Both the position numbers and the translations under genes were made by a program. Shown in pieces: positions 7,188 through 14,642 of a stretch of DNA of 20,550 bases (the first letter of the stretch is position 1; each line of letters opens with the position of its first letter). The notes under the pieces were generated by a model. The model was not told where the DNA came from. It searched no databases and saw nothing but the letters and a program-made list of their open reading frames with translations. This stretch comes from Strigomonas culicis (taxonomy: Eukaryota > Euglenozoa > Kinetoplastea > Trypanosomatida > Trypanosomatidae). Location of the stretch: NCBI GenBank assembly GCA_000482145.1, contig AUXH01000347.1:1-20550 (forward strand), read 5' to 3'.

Positions 7188-8504
7188 CTAGTACACCTCC
7201 ACTTTGAAGATCTCGTTGTCCTCAAACCGCTCGCCCGTCTCGTCGTCGCTGCCGTCGTCCTCCTCGGGCTCCTCGGCGATGACGCCCTTGAGGTTCGCGT
7301 TCGTGCGGAACGCCATGTGCAGCAGACCGCAGCTGTTCACTAGGAAGAGCTCCCCACTCTTGACCGCCGCGCTGATCCCCGCCTGGACGTCGCGCGTCGT
7401 CGTGCCGACGAAGGCGTTGCAGTAGGCACATCGGACGTGGAACTCAAAGGTGGAGGGGGTGTCCGCGAGGGGCAGCAGCCGCTGCCGCACGTTGTTCGAG
7501 ACGCTCAGCGACGCGGACCGCTTCACCGTGACGATCTCCACCGTGACCGCGTCGGCGTTGACGTACTGAAAGGCGGCCCAGCCGCGGCCGATGGTGTAGT
7601 CGATCTGGTACGCCGGGTCGAAAAGCGGCACGCCGCAGCGGATGCAGCTGTAGTAGCCCTCTGTCAGCTTGCGGTTATAGTAGTGGTGGTCGGGGTCCTC
7701 CAGCGGGGGCTTGTTGTCCTTCGTCTGCGCGACCGCGTGCGTCGGGTCCTCGCCGTGGCCAAGCACGACCTGCGTCGGGTCCGCCGCGCCCTGCGTCCAC
7801 AGCAGCGTCGTGAATGGCGGCTCGAGCGTCGCACCGTCGATCACCTGCAGCACCTCGACCGGCAGATTCTGGTTCCAGTTGCTGCTGTCGCCGTAGTACT
7901 CCGCCTTGAGGTCGAAGGGTGCGAACGGGATGCGCGAGTAGATGGAGCTGCGCCCCCCCGCGCCCGCCGTGGCTTTCAGCGTCACGTTCATCGTCGTCCG
8001 CCGCGGCACAGGGGTGTTGTTATTGTTGTTGCCGTTCGCAGAGACGCCGCGGTCGCTCAGGACGGTGACCACGCGGCCGGTGGACATGATCTGCTGCGGG
8101 TCGGCGCTGTCGTGGTTCTTGCCGCCGAGCGTGGCGGCGAGCGCGGAGTTGCCGCGGGAGCCAGACGGGGACCCGCGCGAGGGGCCGGCGTGGTGCTTGT
8201 CGGTGGCCGCCGCCGTGCCGGGCTTCAGCAGCCCCGTCTTGGGTGTGGGCGTGAGGCCGTCGTCCGCGGTGGACGGCCGGCGGGGGGCCGTCGCGGCCAT
8301 GGCGCTGCGCTCCGCCGCGGGGCGCGCCGGCTTGCGCGCGCCGCCGGCGTACGCCGAGGCGGCGAAGTTCTTCTGGCTCGTCTTGCTGGCCGTGCGCGCG
8401 GCGGCGCCCTTCTTGGTGCCGGGGCCGACGAGGGGTGCGAGGCGCTTGCCGGCGCTCGGGTTCTTGGGCTTCAGCTCCGCCTCCCGCCACCGTGAGGCGC
8501 TCAT
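7188..8504 (-). CDS. MsrB-like (SelR/Mss4-fold) zinc domain protein, catalytic Cys missing
   Basis: This protein has 438 residues. The first 185 are basic and low complexity (Ala/Lys/Pro/Ser, with an Asn run at 159-163) and probably disordered. The C-terminal part matches the layout of methionine sulfoxide reductase B. HHYYNRKLTEGYYSCIRCG (273-291) resembles the MsrB entry with its first CxxC, C287/C290. GRGWAAF (306-312) matches the MsrB GxGWPSF motif. FEFHVRCAYCNAFVG (353-367) supplies the second CxxC, C359/C362. LFLVNSCGL (386-394) aligns with the active-site strand RYCINSASL. At the nucleophile position this protein has Leu388, and the only nearby cysteine, C392, is four residues later. 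The zinc site is kept but ordinary MsrB chemistry looks lost, so a binding or structural role is likely. The tail (411-438) is acidic. The fold call is motif-based. Confidence 0.8.
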   Translation of the reverse strand: MSASRWREAELKPKNPSAGKRLAPLVGPGTKKGAAARTASKTSQKNFAASAYAGGARKPARPAAERSAMAATAPRRPSTADDGLTPTPKTGLLKPGTAAATDKHHAGPSRGSPSGSRGNSALAATLGGKNHDSADPQQIMSTGRVVTVLSDRGVSANGNNNNNTPVPRRTTMNVTLKATAGAGGRSSIYSRIPFAPFDLKAEYYGDSSNWNQNLPVEVLQVIDGATLEPPFTTLLWTQGAADPTQVVLGHGEDPTHAVAQTKDNKPPLEDPDHHYYNRKLTEGYYSCIRCGVPLFDPAYQIDYTIGRGWAAFQYVNADAVTVEIVTVKRSASLSVSNNVRQRLLPLADTPSTFEFHVRCAYCNAFVGTTTRDVQAGISAAVKSGELFLVNSCGLLHMAFRTNANLKGVIAEEPEEDDGSDDETGERFEDNEIFKVEVY

Positions 8505-8513
8505 GGTGCTTCG

Positions 8514-8538
8514 CTAAGTGAAGGGGGAAGGGGACGGG
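8514..8538 (-). promoter_or_regulatory. Proximal candidate splice acceptor, MsrB-like gene
   Basis: On the minus strand a C/T-rich stretch (complement of 8516-8538) ends in AG at 8514-8515. That leaves only about 9 nt before the ATG. A second acceptor lies about 150 nt upstream. Confidence 0.5.
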
Positions 8539-8661
8539 CTACAAGGGCGGAGAGAGAAACGCGAAGGTGGTGATCCGTAGCGAGTGTATACGTGCAGGTG
8601 ATCTCCACTACTTCGGGTATCTAGTCGTTGTATTACGATTATCTAAAGCTTTTTCTTTTCT

Positions 8662-8715
8662 CTGGATAGGAAATTGTATACAACATAAGAGAATAAAAGA
8701 GAGAGAGAGAGAGAG
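8662..8715 (-). promoter_or_regulatory. Distal candidate splice acceptor, MsrB-like gene
   Basis: On the minus strand a (TC)n-rich pyrimidine tract (complement of 8689-8715) is followed by the first AG at 8662-8663. Use of this site gives a 5' UTR of about 157 nt. Confidence 0.5.
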
Positions 8716-8748
8716 TGTGTGCGTGTGTGTGTGTGTGTGTGTACGTGT
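8699..8748. repeat. Compound (GA)n(GT)n microsatellite
   Basis: A GA repeat (8699-8715) runs directly into a GT repeat (8716-8748, slightly interrupted). On the coding (minus) strand this is (AC)n followed by (TC)n, so it doubles as the pyrimidine tract of the distal acceptor. Confidence 0.9.
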
Positions 8749-9136
8749 GATGACCATAAGACGACTAGCTCACTTGTGTCTCATCTGCTTTTTTTTTAAA
8801 CCTTTCGAAGTGCGAACAGTACATTCAGAAAAATGATTCACTCGTTTCCTCTGTTCATTTTGTGCTCTTTTCGGTGTCTGTAGCGTCCGAGAAATGTGGA
8901 GCATTTGTTACAGAATATTGTATAAGTATATAAATGCTTGTAAACAGTCGCAAAAACGAGTTCGTGGCTATAGAGAGAAAAAAATCAATGATGCTCCAGA
9001 ATGTAAGCAAAGAATAGCATACATACGCAAACGGAAGAAAAAGTGCAGTACTCCGAAAAGATTGATGGCAAGAGAAGCCTTACACACATCCACAAAAGAA
9101 AAAGAGGAAGAGAAAAAAAAACACATCGCTCACCAC

Positions 9137-9907
9137 TTAGATAGGATGACGGCACATGGGACAACTGTAGTTGCACCCGTCAATCCACGGCCGGATGCAG
9201 TCAATGTGGAAGAAGTGGTTGCAGCCGAGCTGCACCACCTCCTCCTGCGACCGCAGGCACTCCTCGAAGCACACGGTGCAGACCGTGTCCTGCCCGGCCC
9301 GCATCTGCCCGGGGCCGAGCCCCTGGGGGTAGTGCGCGACGGTCTGGAGCACCTCGTCCGGCGTGCGACGCCACGGCGTGCCCTTCTTCGCGGCCGCGGC
9401 GGCCGGTGCGCGCGTGGTGGCAGCGGCGGCCGGGGTCGCAGCCGGCGCGCGCGTGGCGGCGGCCGGCTGCACCGCGGCGGGGGCGGCCGTCGCCGCGGCC
9501 CGCATCGCACCGCCGTCGCTCAGACGGCGCATCGCGACGGGCGGCTGCGCGGCCGCCGTGGTGGTGGTGGTGGTCGCGCGGCGCGTGACCTCCCGCAGCA
9601 CGCCGCCGCGGAACATGACGACCTTGCCGCCGGTGCGCAGGTGCAGGTCGATGAGCCCGCGCAGCGTCGCCAGGGACGGCCGGACCGACTGGTTGATCGC
9701 GGCCGACTCGTAGGCGTGGACGAGCTCGTCCCGCGTTTTGGGCACGAACACGTCGGGGCTCCCGCACACCTCGCAGGGCTTGTTCCTCGTCTCGCCGCCG
9801 CTCGTGTCGCGTCCGAACCCAAAGTAGCAGCAGTGAAAACAGTGCTGGCAGAGAAAGGACGGGGGCAGCTGCAGGTCCTTCCCCTGGATCGAAAACTTGG
9901 GTGGCAT
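9137..9907 (-). CDS. RING-H2 zinc-finger protein, probable E3 ubiquitin ligase
   Basis: This protein has 256 residues and ends in a complete RING-H2 domain. The ligands read in order are C210, C213, C229, H231, H234, C237, C249 and C252 (C3H2C3), with RPW (239-241) in the position that usually contacts the E2 enzyme. Such domains normally transfer ubiquitin from an E2 to a substrate. The N-terminus has a second cysteine cluster, C20, C23, C26/C27, C45 and C48, which could bind another zinc ion. Residues 60-110 look structured and may recognise substrates. A long Thr/Ala/Pro linker (111-175, with a Thr run at 112-117) separates the halves. No membrane segment is visible. The ATG at 9907 is the first after the predicted acceptor. 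Substrate and location are unknown. Confidence 0.9.
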   Translation of the reverse strand: MPPKFSIQGKDLQLPPSFLCQHCFHCCYFGFGRDTSGGETRNKPCEVCGSPDVFVPKTRDELVHAYESAAINQSVRPSLATLRGLIDLHLRTGGKVVMFRGGVLREVTRRATTTTTTAAAQPPVAMRRLSDGGAMRAAATAAPAAVQPAAATRAPAATPAAAATTRAPAAAAAKKGTPWRRTPDEVLQTVAHYPQGLGPGQMRAGQDTVCTVCFEECLRSQEEVVQLGCNHFFHIDCIRPWIDGCNYSCPMCRHPI

Positions 9908-10479
9908 GATGACTGCTTTTTTTCTTTTACTTTTTGCGGTATGGTACCGGAAGGTGGATGTTTATTTTTTTTCTATCGTTCTTAAACGGTATGTGCACTG
10001 GAGCACACTATCCGCGAGTCAGAAGCAGAGGCAAGAGAAGAAAAATAGAAATGCACTATACACGAGGAAGGCACACTCCGCACTCTTGTAAACGAATTTG
10101 GATGATCCCTAGAACCAATGAATAAAAAACTAATAGCAATACTAAACAGTCAAACAGATCCTCTTTTTTTTTTTTTGCGCTCTGAGCTTATATGTGAAGG
10201 TTCATTTGAGGGTTCAAAATCCAATATGTAGTCTTTTCTCTTCTTCCTTCGTTTTGCTTTCGTTCTCTCTATAGACAGAAACAAGAACGAACGAGCTGGT
10301 GCAACGTCAATAAGACGCAAATCAGAACGGAAAAAAAAAGAACTCATACTTCGCTAAACAGTTACAACATGGAGATAACGGCATATTCCTCCAGAAAAGC
10401 AATTCACCGAACAGTCACTTCACTACTCTACAACACGCCCCCTCTTGTATGCAATCCGTACCTCCCTCCTTTTTCTTGT
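9908..10479. other. Spacer between GGQ-domain and RING genes
   Basis: About 570 bases of AT-rich DNA containing the RING acceptor and 5' UTR and the probable 3' UTR of the GGQ-domain gene. Homopolymer runs lie near 10161-10174 and 10331-10340. No gene was recognised. Confidence 0.6.
10008..10048 (-). promoter_or_regulatory. Predicted spliced-leader acceptor for RING gene
   Basis: On the minus strand a pyrimidine-rich stretch (complement of about 10021-10048) precedes the first AG at 10008-10009. The 5' UTR would be about 100 nt and has no ATG before 9907. Confidence 0.6.
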
Positions 10480-12384
10480 TCAACCCACAGTGGAAGGGGT
10501 ACCTGTGTGCTGCTGCCCCAGCTTGGCCAGCAGGAGCACGAGGCTCTCCTCTATCCGTGGTATCGCGCCGCTCGCCGCGGCGGCGTGCACCCACTGCAGC
10601 AGCTGCGGCTCGACCGCCAGCCCGCCCTGCGCCGCGACCTCCGCCGCGAGGGTCTTGCACACCTCCTCCACCCGCTGCTGCCGGGCCAGCGTCTCGTTGT
10701 ACTGCACGCGGCGCGGCCCCTTCAGCTTCTGCAGCGCGGCCTCCCTGTTGCTCATGGCGCTGCGCGAGTCCTGGGCCTCCGCCGTGTACGCCGGCTCCCC
10801 GTCGATCTGCAACTTCGCGTAGACCTGCGTCTCGGTGACGTTCGTGGCCTGCCCCCCGGGCCCGCTCGCGCGCGCCGTCTCGTAGCTCACGACGCAGCGC
10901 CGCGGGTTGTCCAGCAGCTCGGGCGACACGAGGGGGTGCACGGACGCCACGGCGTAGCCGCAGTCCGGCGGCGGCGCGACGCGCGCCGCGACGGCGTAGC
11001 CGTACGGCCCCGGCGCGCGCAGCGCCTCCGCCGTCGTGGGGGCGGTGACGGTGAGCCGCTGCGCGTCGGTCGTCGCGGCGGCGACCGCGAAGCCGGCCGC
11101 CGCGAAGTCGGCCGCCGCGCGCGCGGCGTCGCCGTCGACCGTGACGACCGCGTCCAGGTGTGCGTGGGGGATGCGCGCGATGGCGAAGCGCCTGGCCGCG
11201 GCCACGTACACCGTCGCGGCGCCGGCGTCGCGCTGGGCGACGGCCTCCCACGCGCCGCGCTGCGCCTCCGCGTAGCGCGCGCTGAGCGCCTCGAAGCGGT
11301 CCTCGACCGCGGCCTTGCCGGGGTCGCGGCCGCCGTCGCGCAGGCACAGCCGGCCCACATCGCTGCAGGCGATGGAGAACTGCAGCAGCGGGTCGCGGCG
11401 CCGCATGCGGTCTACCTTGCGCTGCAGCGAGCGCAGCGCGTCCTCCCGCGCCTGCAGCTGCTGGCGCACGGCCTCGTAGGCTGGCGTGCCGGCCGCGCGG
11501 CTCGCCTCCAGCCTCTGCTCCGCCTGCCGCAGCCGCTGCTGGAGCCGCGCCGTCTCGGCGGTGAGCTCCTTCACGCGCTTGCTGCTCTCCTGCAGCGCCA
11601 TGTTCTCCGACGTGAGCAGCATCACGTCGCGCTCGCTGCGCTTGATCTTCTCGCGCAGACTGCCCTCCGTCTGCTTCAGCTCCGTCCACTCCTTCTGCAC
11701 GCGCTGCAGCTCCGCGTCGGCGCTCTGGTACTTGTCGCGATAGCTGTTCTTCTTCGCGCGCACCGTGCGCAGCTCCTCGAAGAGCGCCTCGATCTCAGGG
11801 CCGAGGTTCACCTGCTTCAGCTCGTCGAGGGTCGGCCCCTTGCCGCCGCCGGTGGCTGTGCCACTGGGGCGGTGGGGGGTGCTACGGGGGGTGGAGGCGG
11901 CGGGAGCGGCGCTGCTCGCGGGCGCGCTGGTGGGGGGCACGAACATTTCGCGCATGTTGCGGCGGGTGGCCGCCGCGGTGGTGCCGCTAAAGGTGCCCGG
12001 CCCCTGCTTGGGCTCGCTCTGCTTCATGTTCAAGAGCGTCTCCATCATCGCCTGGTTGCGCTGCGTGAGCTTGCCCAGCCCCGGCACCTTCGACATCATC
12101 TTCTGGAACTCGAGCGCCTGCTTCATCATCTGCTCCCGCTTCTCCGGCGGCTGGCTCTCGAAGAGCTGCTGCATGGCCTGCAGCTTCTGCATGTCCATAC
12201 CGGGGGGAAACCCAGGGAAGCCACTGCCACCGGCCGCGTTGTCACTACTCGTGCTGTTCGTCGCGTCTGCACTTTTGCCTGTGCTGTTCTTGGCGCTGCC
12301 CCAGCCACCAAAGAAGGACGCCTTGGCAGCGCACACGGTCGCGCCATCGCAGCGCGGAGGGGCACACGCAAAACGTCGTATCAT
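10480..12384 (-). CDS. Coiled-coil protein with class-I release-factor-type GGQ domain, probably mitochondrial
   Basis: This protein has 634 residues. The N-terminus MIRRFACAPPRCDGA is basic and hydroxylated like a mitochondrial presequence. A Met/Gln-rich helical segment (62-125) and a disordered Ala/Pro stretch (130-185) come next. A long coiled coil (about 186-330) follows. Residues about 335-495 are Ala-rich and of uncertain fold, possibly a degenerate release-factor domain 2. The RF-1 domain starts near 498: SYETARASGPGGQATN (500-515) contains GGQ at 510-512, and DSRSAMSNREAALQKL (539-554) matches the family's second conserved block. GGQ places a glutamine in the ribosomal peptidyl-transferase centre to hydrolyse peptidyl-tRNA. 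No SPF or PxT codon-recognition motif is evident, and no basic ICT1-type tail. A ribosome-rescue or mitoribosome-associated role is plausible. An in-frame ATG at 12513 is rejected because it would translate homopolymer leader DNA. Confidence 0.85.
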   Translation of the reverse strand: MIRRFACAPPRCDGATVCAAKASFFGGWGSAKNSTGKSADATNSTSSDNAAGGSGFPGFPPGMDMQKLQAMQQLFESQPPEKREQMMKQALEFQKMMSKVPGLGKLTQRNQAMMETLLNMKQSEPKQGPGTFSGTTAAATRRNMREMFVPPTSAPASSAAPAASTPRSTPHRPSGTATGGGKGPTLDELKQVNLGPEIEALFEELRTVRAKKNSYRDKYQSADAELQRVQKEWTELKQTEGSLREKIKRSERDVMLLTSENMALQESSKRVKELTAETARLQQRLRQAEQRLEASRAAGTPAYEAVRQQLQAREDALRSLQRKVDRMRRRDPLLQFSIACSDVGRLCLRDGGRDPGKAAVEDRFEALSARYAEAQRGAWEAVAQRDAGAATVYVAAARRFAIARIPHAHLDAVVTVDGDAARAAADFAAAGFAVAAATTDAQRLTVTAPTTAEALRAPGPYGYAVAARVAPPPDCGYAVASVHPLVSPELLDNPRRCVVSYETARASGPGGQATNVTETQVYAKLQIDGEPAYTAEAQDSRSAMSNREAALQKLKGPRRVQYNETLARQQRVEEVCKTLAAEVAAQGGLAVEPQLLQWVHAAAASGAIPRIEESLVLLLAKLGQQHTGTPSTVG

Positions 12385-12724
12385 TACAAAAAAAAAAAAA
12401 CAGATTTCCTTTTTTTTCTTCTTCTTCCTTAACACCGTGATGCACCAGCGTAGAAGCGGAGAGAGATTCTTTTTAAGAGCAGAGATAACGCCTCGTGACA
12501 GCAGCGGACACATGTATCATACGGGGTAGGCCGTGTCCCAGCAGTGTAATGGTGCGTGCACAAATGCGATTTCTTTTATACGAATATGCAGTTACTTATA
12601 TATTAATGTAAACAATGAACCACCACCACAACAAGAGAGAAAAAAATAAAAACATATTGTTCTGTAAAGTACAAGGGGTGTCGCAACTTCCGCTTTACTC
12701 AAAACGCTTGCCCCGGGTTGGGTT
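12385..12724. other. Spacer between PhyH-like and GGQ-domain genes
   Basis: About 340 bases containing the leader and splice signals of the GGQ-domain gene and the probable 3' UTR of the PhyH-like gene. It has A/T-rich runs (12380-12430, 12560-12660). No gene was recognised. Confidence 0.6.
12428..12467 (-). promoter_or_regulatory. Possible spliced-leader acceptor for GGQ-domain gene
   Basis: On the minus strand a modest pyrimidine tract (complement of 12452-12467) is followed by the first AG at 12428-12429, giving a 43-nt 5' UTR. A run of about 13 T lies between this site and the ATG at 12384 but has no AG after it, so the acceptor must be upstream of it. Confidence 0.5.
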
Positions 12725-13822
12725 TTAGTCCTTTTTTGTGCCCTCCGCAGCCCCGGCGGGGGGAGCGGAGAGGTCCGACAGCAGTCCCCACTCCCGCTTC
12801 GCGGCTGTCATGGACTTGGGATACCGCTGCGGGTCCTCGCAGTGGGCGTACCAGTTCTGCAGGCCGACCGCGTCGGCGCCCATGTAGCGCGGGTCCGGCC
12901 CCACGTCGTCGCCGTCCATCGTCCATACGGCCTCGCCGACGAGGCGCCAGCTGCTGGACTGGTTGGTGAGGTAGCTGAACATGGTGTAGACGGTCATGAG
13001 CAGCACGTCCCCGGCGCCGAACGCGGTGCTGGCGAAGGGGTTCACGTCGACGATCATGTCGCGGCCGGTGACCGGGTCGAAGCCCTTCTCCTTCCCGAGC
13101 GGGCTGAGCTCGCGCGGGTCGTGCGTGTAGCAGCCGTCGCCGCTGCGCACGTCGCCGGACTCCACCTCCCACTGCCCGTAGGTCTGCCGCAGCCGCGCGT
13201 AGGAGTCCGTGCTGTTGCTGCCCTGCACAACGACCGGCGGCCCCATGTACATGGGCAAGTCGTGCAGCGGCACGAGGGCGACGAGGGCGAGCTTCGTGCC
13301 CTTGTTCACATACACGCTCGGCGTGCGGAAGCCGAAGGGCTCCCCCGGCGCCCCGAGCTGTAGGCTCTGCAGGTCGAACGGCCGCACGGTGCCGCCGAAG
13401 ATCTGCCGCACGACGGCCATCACGCTCGTCCCGCTCACCGCCTGCCGGATGGTGTCCGTGAAGGCGATCGCCGGCGGCGGCAGCTCCTCCACCGCCGACC
13501 CGTACATGGTCGAGGGGTAGGGCACGCCGTAGCTAAAGCCGTTCAGGTCGATGAGCCGCTTGCGGTCCTCCTCCAGCGTCCACTTGCAGCGCTCCATCTG
13601 CGACGCGAGGTCCTCGAGGCCGGCGCTCACCACCTCGCGCGGGATGATGTTCTGGAAGTACAGGTAGCCCGTGTCGTCCAGGCGCTTGCGCAGCTTCGGG
13701 GGGTCGTAGAAGATGTCGTTCGACGGCAGCATCCCCAGGAGCTCCTCGCCAATGGCGACGTGGCCGCTGCCGAGGGGGTACGCGAGCTTGCCGTGCAGTC
13801 GCAGCACACAGCGGCGGAGCAT
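12725..13822 (-). CDS. Phytanoyl-CoA dioxygenase (PhyH)-like protein, metal ligands apparently absent
   Basis: This protein has 365 residues. Several segments follow the PhyH layout: DDTGYLYFQNIIPREVV (49-65) as the family's opening strand, LALVALVPLHDLPMYMGPPV (178-197) as the core strand leading to a GSNS turn (201-204), and FGAGDVLLMTVYTMFSYLTN (268-287) as the final core strand. PhyH enzymes are Fe(II)/2-oxoglutarate oxygenases that bind iron through HxD and a distal His. The HxD region here reads GFRTPSVYV (164-172), and the distal site is Phe282/Ser283 where His is expected. I see no replacement, so the protein is probably not a standard oxygenase. The basic N-terminus (LRRCVLRLHGK) could be a mitochondrial signal. 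The start is the first ATG after a strong acceptor. The fold assignment is moderately certain because identity is low. Confidence 0.75.
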   Translation of the reverse strand: MLRRCVLRLHGKLAYPLGSGHVAIGEELLGMLPSNDIFYDPPKLRKRLDDTGYLYFQNIIPREVVSAGLEDLASQMERCKWTLEEDRKRLIDLNGFSYGVPYPSTMYGSAVEELPPPAIAFTDTIRQAVSGTSVMAVVRQIFGGTVRPFDLQSLQLGAPGEPFGFRTPSVYVNKGTKLALVALVPLHDLPMYMGPPVVVQGSNSTDSYARLRQTYGQWEVESGDVRSGDGCYTHDPRELSPLGKEKGFDPVTGRDMIVDVNPFASTAFGAGDVLLMTVYTMFSYLTNQSSSWRLVGEAVWTMDGDDVGPDPRYMGADAVGLQNWYAHCEDPQRYPKSMTAAKREWGLLSDLSAPPAGAAEGTKKD

Positions 13823-14258
13823 CGACAGGCACGCACTAAAGATGGATGGAAAGAACTATTTGGAAAGAGCGCGACGTGCGTCTTCCCTACAGGTGAACAA
13901 CTAAAAAAAAAGAATAAAGAAGAGACACGTACGCAGATGAACGTAAATAGAACGTGTATACACTTATTAGGATTGGTCCTCTTTCCCGCTCACCTTTTTT
14001 TTGTTGTTGTGGTTCTGCTGCTCAAAGAACGTTGCTTGAAGCTATATCAGTAGAAGAAAATGGAGAAGAGTGTCGATCAGTATTTTCTTTATGTATACAA
14101 TCATAAAAGCAGTCGATCATAGCCAACAACACTTGTATGTGTTGTTTCTTGATCTCACACTTTCCTTGTACAGCTCTTTGATACAACGAGTTAACGGAGG
14201 TAAGAGCACATGAAACAGGCAACAACGGATATCGAGTATCATACTATATACACAATTG
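13823..14258. other. Spacer between secreted-protein and PhyH-like genes
   Basis: About 435 bases with the PhyH-like acceptor and 5' UTR and the probable 3' UTR of the short secreted protein. Short minus-strand frames at 14022-14353 overlap the end of the secreted-protein gene and show no motif. No extra gene is supported. Confidence 0.55.
13901..13925 (-). promoter_or_regulatory. Predicted spliced-leader acceptor for PhyH-like gene
   Basis: On the minus strand the tract CTTCTTTATTCTTTTTTTTT leads straight into AG at 13901-13902. The 5' UTR is 78 nt with no ATG before 13822. Confidence 0.75.
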
Positions 14259-14642
14259 CTACTCTTTAGTGCAGTCTGCGACAGGCATAAAGCGCCCCTT
14301 GTACAGAATGTTGTACTGCGGGTCACCGTTCTCACTGATGCCGCACAGATCATCCTTCAAAACAATGCCCACATTGCGAGAGTCGTTGAAGAGGAAAATC
14401 TGGTCCGGCTCGCGCTTTACCTCACGGAAGGAACTCACAATGACGTTGTTTTGACTCACCTCCTTCCATATTTTACCCTTTCCGGCCTCCAGAAAGAAGA
14501 AGCCGCCGTCGTGGCCCCAGGCCTCGCGCACCGCCTTCGCCTTGCACGTGTGCGCCGCCGCCAAGGGCGCAGACGAGGCGAGTATGACAGCGGCGAGGAG
14601 CGCCACGAAGACCAGCACAGTGGCGACAGGACGCATGGTCAT
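14259..14642 (-). CDS. Short secreted or lumenal protein, function unknown
   Basis: This protein has 127 residues and I do not recognise the family. The N-terminus is a textbook signal peptide: a basic start (MTMRP), a hydrophobic core (VATVLVFVALLAAVILA, 6-22) and an Ala-rich cleavage region ending about AAA-H (28-31). The mature part, about 97 residues, has three cysteines (C33, C100, C124) and alternating hydrophobic strands, for example GGFFFLEA (46-53), IFLFND (82-87), VGIVLKDDLC (91-100) and YNILYKGRFMPV (110-121), suggesting a small beta-rich domain. No transmembrane helix, GPI signal or KDEL-type retention signal follows. The protein may be secreted or stay in the endomembrane lumen. 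A second ATG two codons downstream is equally usable. Codon use is like its neighbours over the first third and less GC-biased later. Confidence 0.8.
   Translation of the reverse strand: MTMRPVATVLVFVALLAAVILASSAPLAAAHTCKAKAVREAWGHDGGFFFLEAGKGKIWKEVSQNNVIVSSFREVKREPDQIFLFNDSRNVGIVLKDDLCGISENGDPQYNILYKGRFMPVADCTKE

Larger units (their letters stand above)
8505..9136. other. Spacer between RING and MsrB-like genes
   Basis: About 630 bases holding the two candidate acceptors of the MsrB-like gene, the compound microsatellite and the probable RING 3' UTR. No gene was recognised. Plus-strand frames starting at 8567 and 8894 are composed of low-complexity codons or run antisense into the RING gene. 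Confidence 0.6.

Noticed and set aside
10369..12432. A 687-codon plus-strand frame opposite the GGQ-domain gene
   Set aside because: Same antisense effect of GC-rich codons. Its product is Arg/Ala/Leu low complexity with no recognisable domain.
12385..12513. N-terminal extension of the GGQ-domain protein from an ATG at 12513
   Set aside because: It would translate homopolymer DNA (a Lys run, then a Phe run) and lies upstream of a plausible acceptor. The ATG at 12384 begins a good presequence-like segment.
13533..13832. Alternative minus-strand frame overlapping the start of the PhyH-like gene
   Set aside because: Shifted-frame shadow rich in Arg/Pro/Ala that begins at a non-ATG codon, with no conserved sequence.
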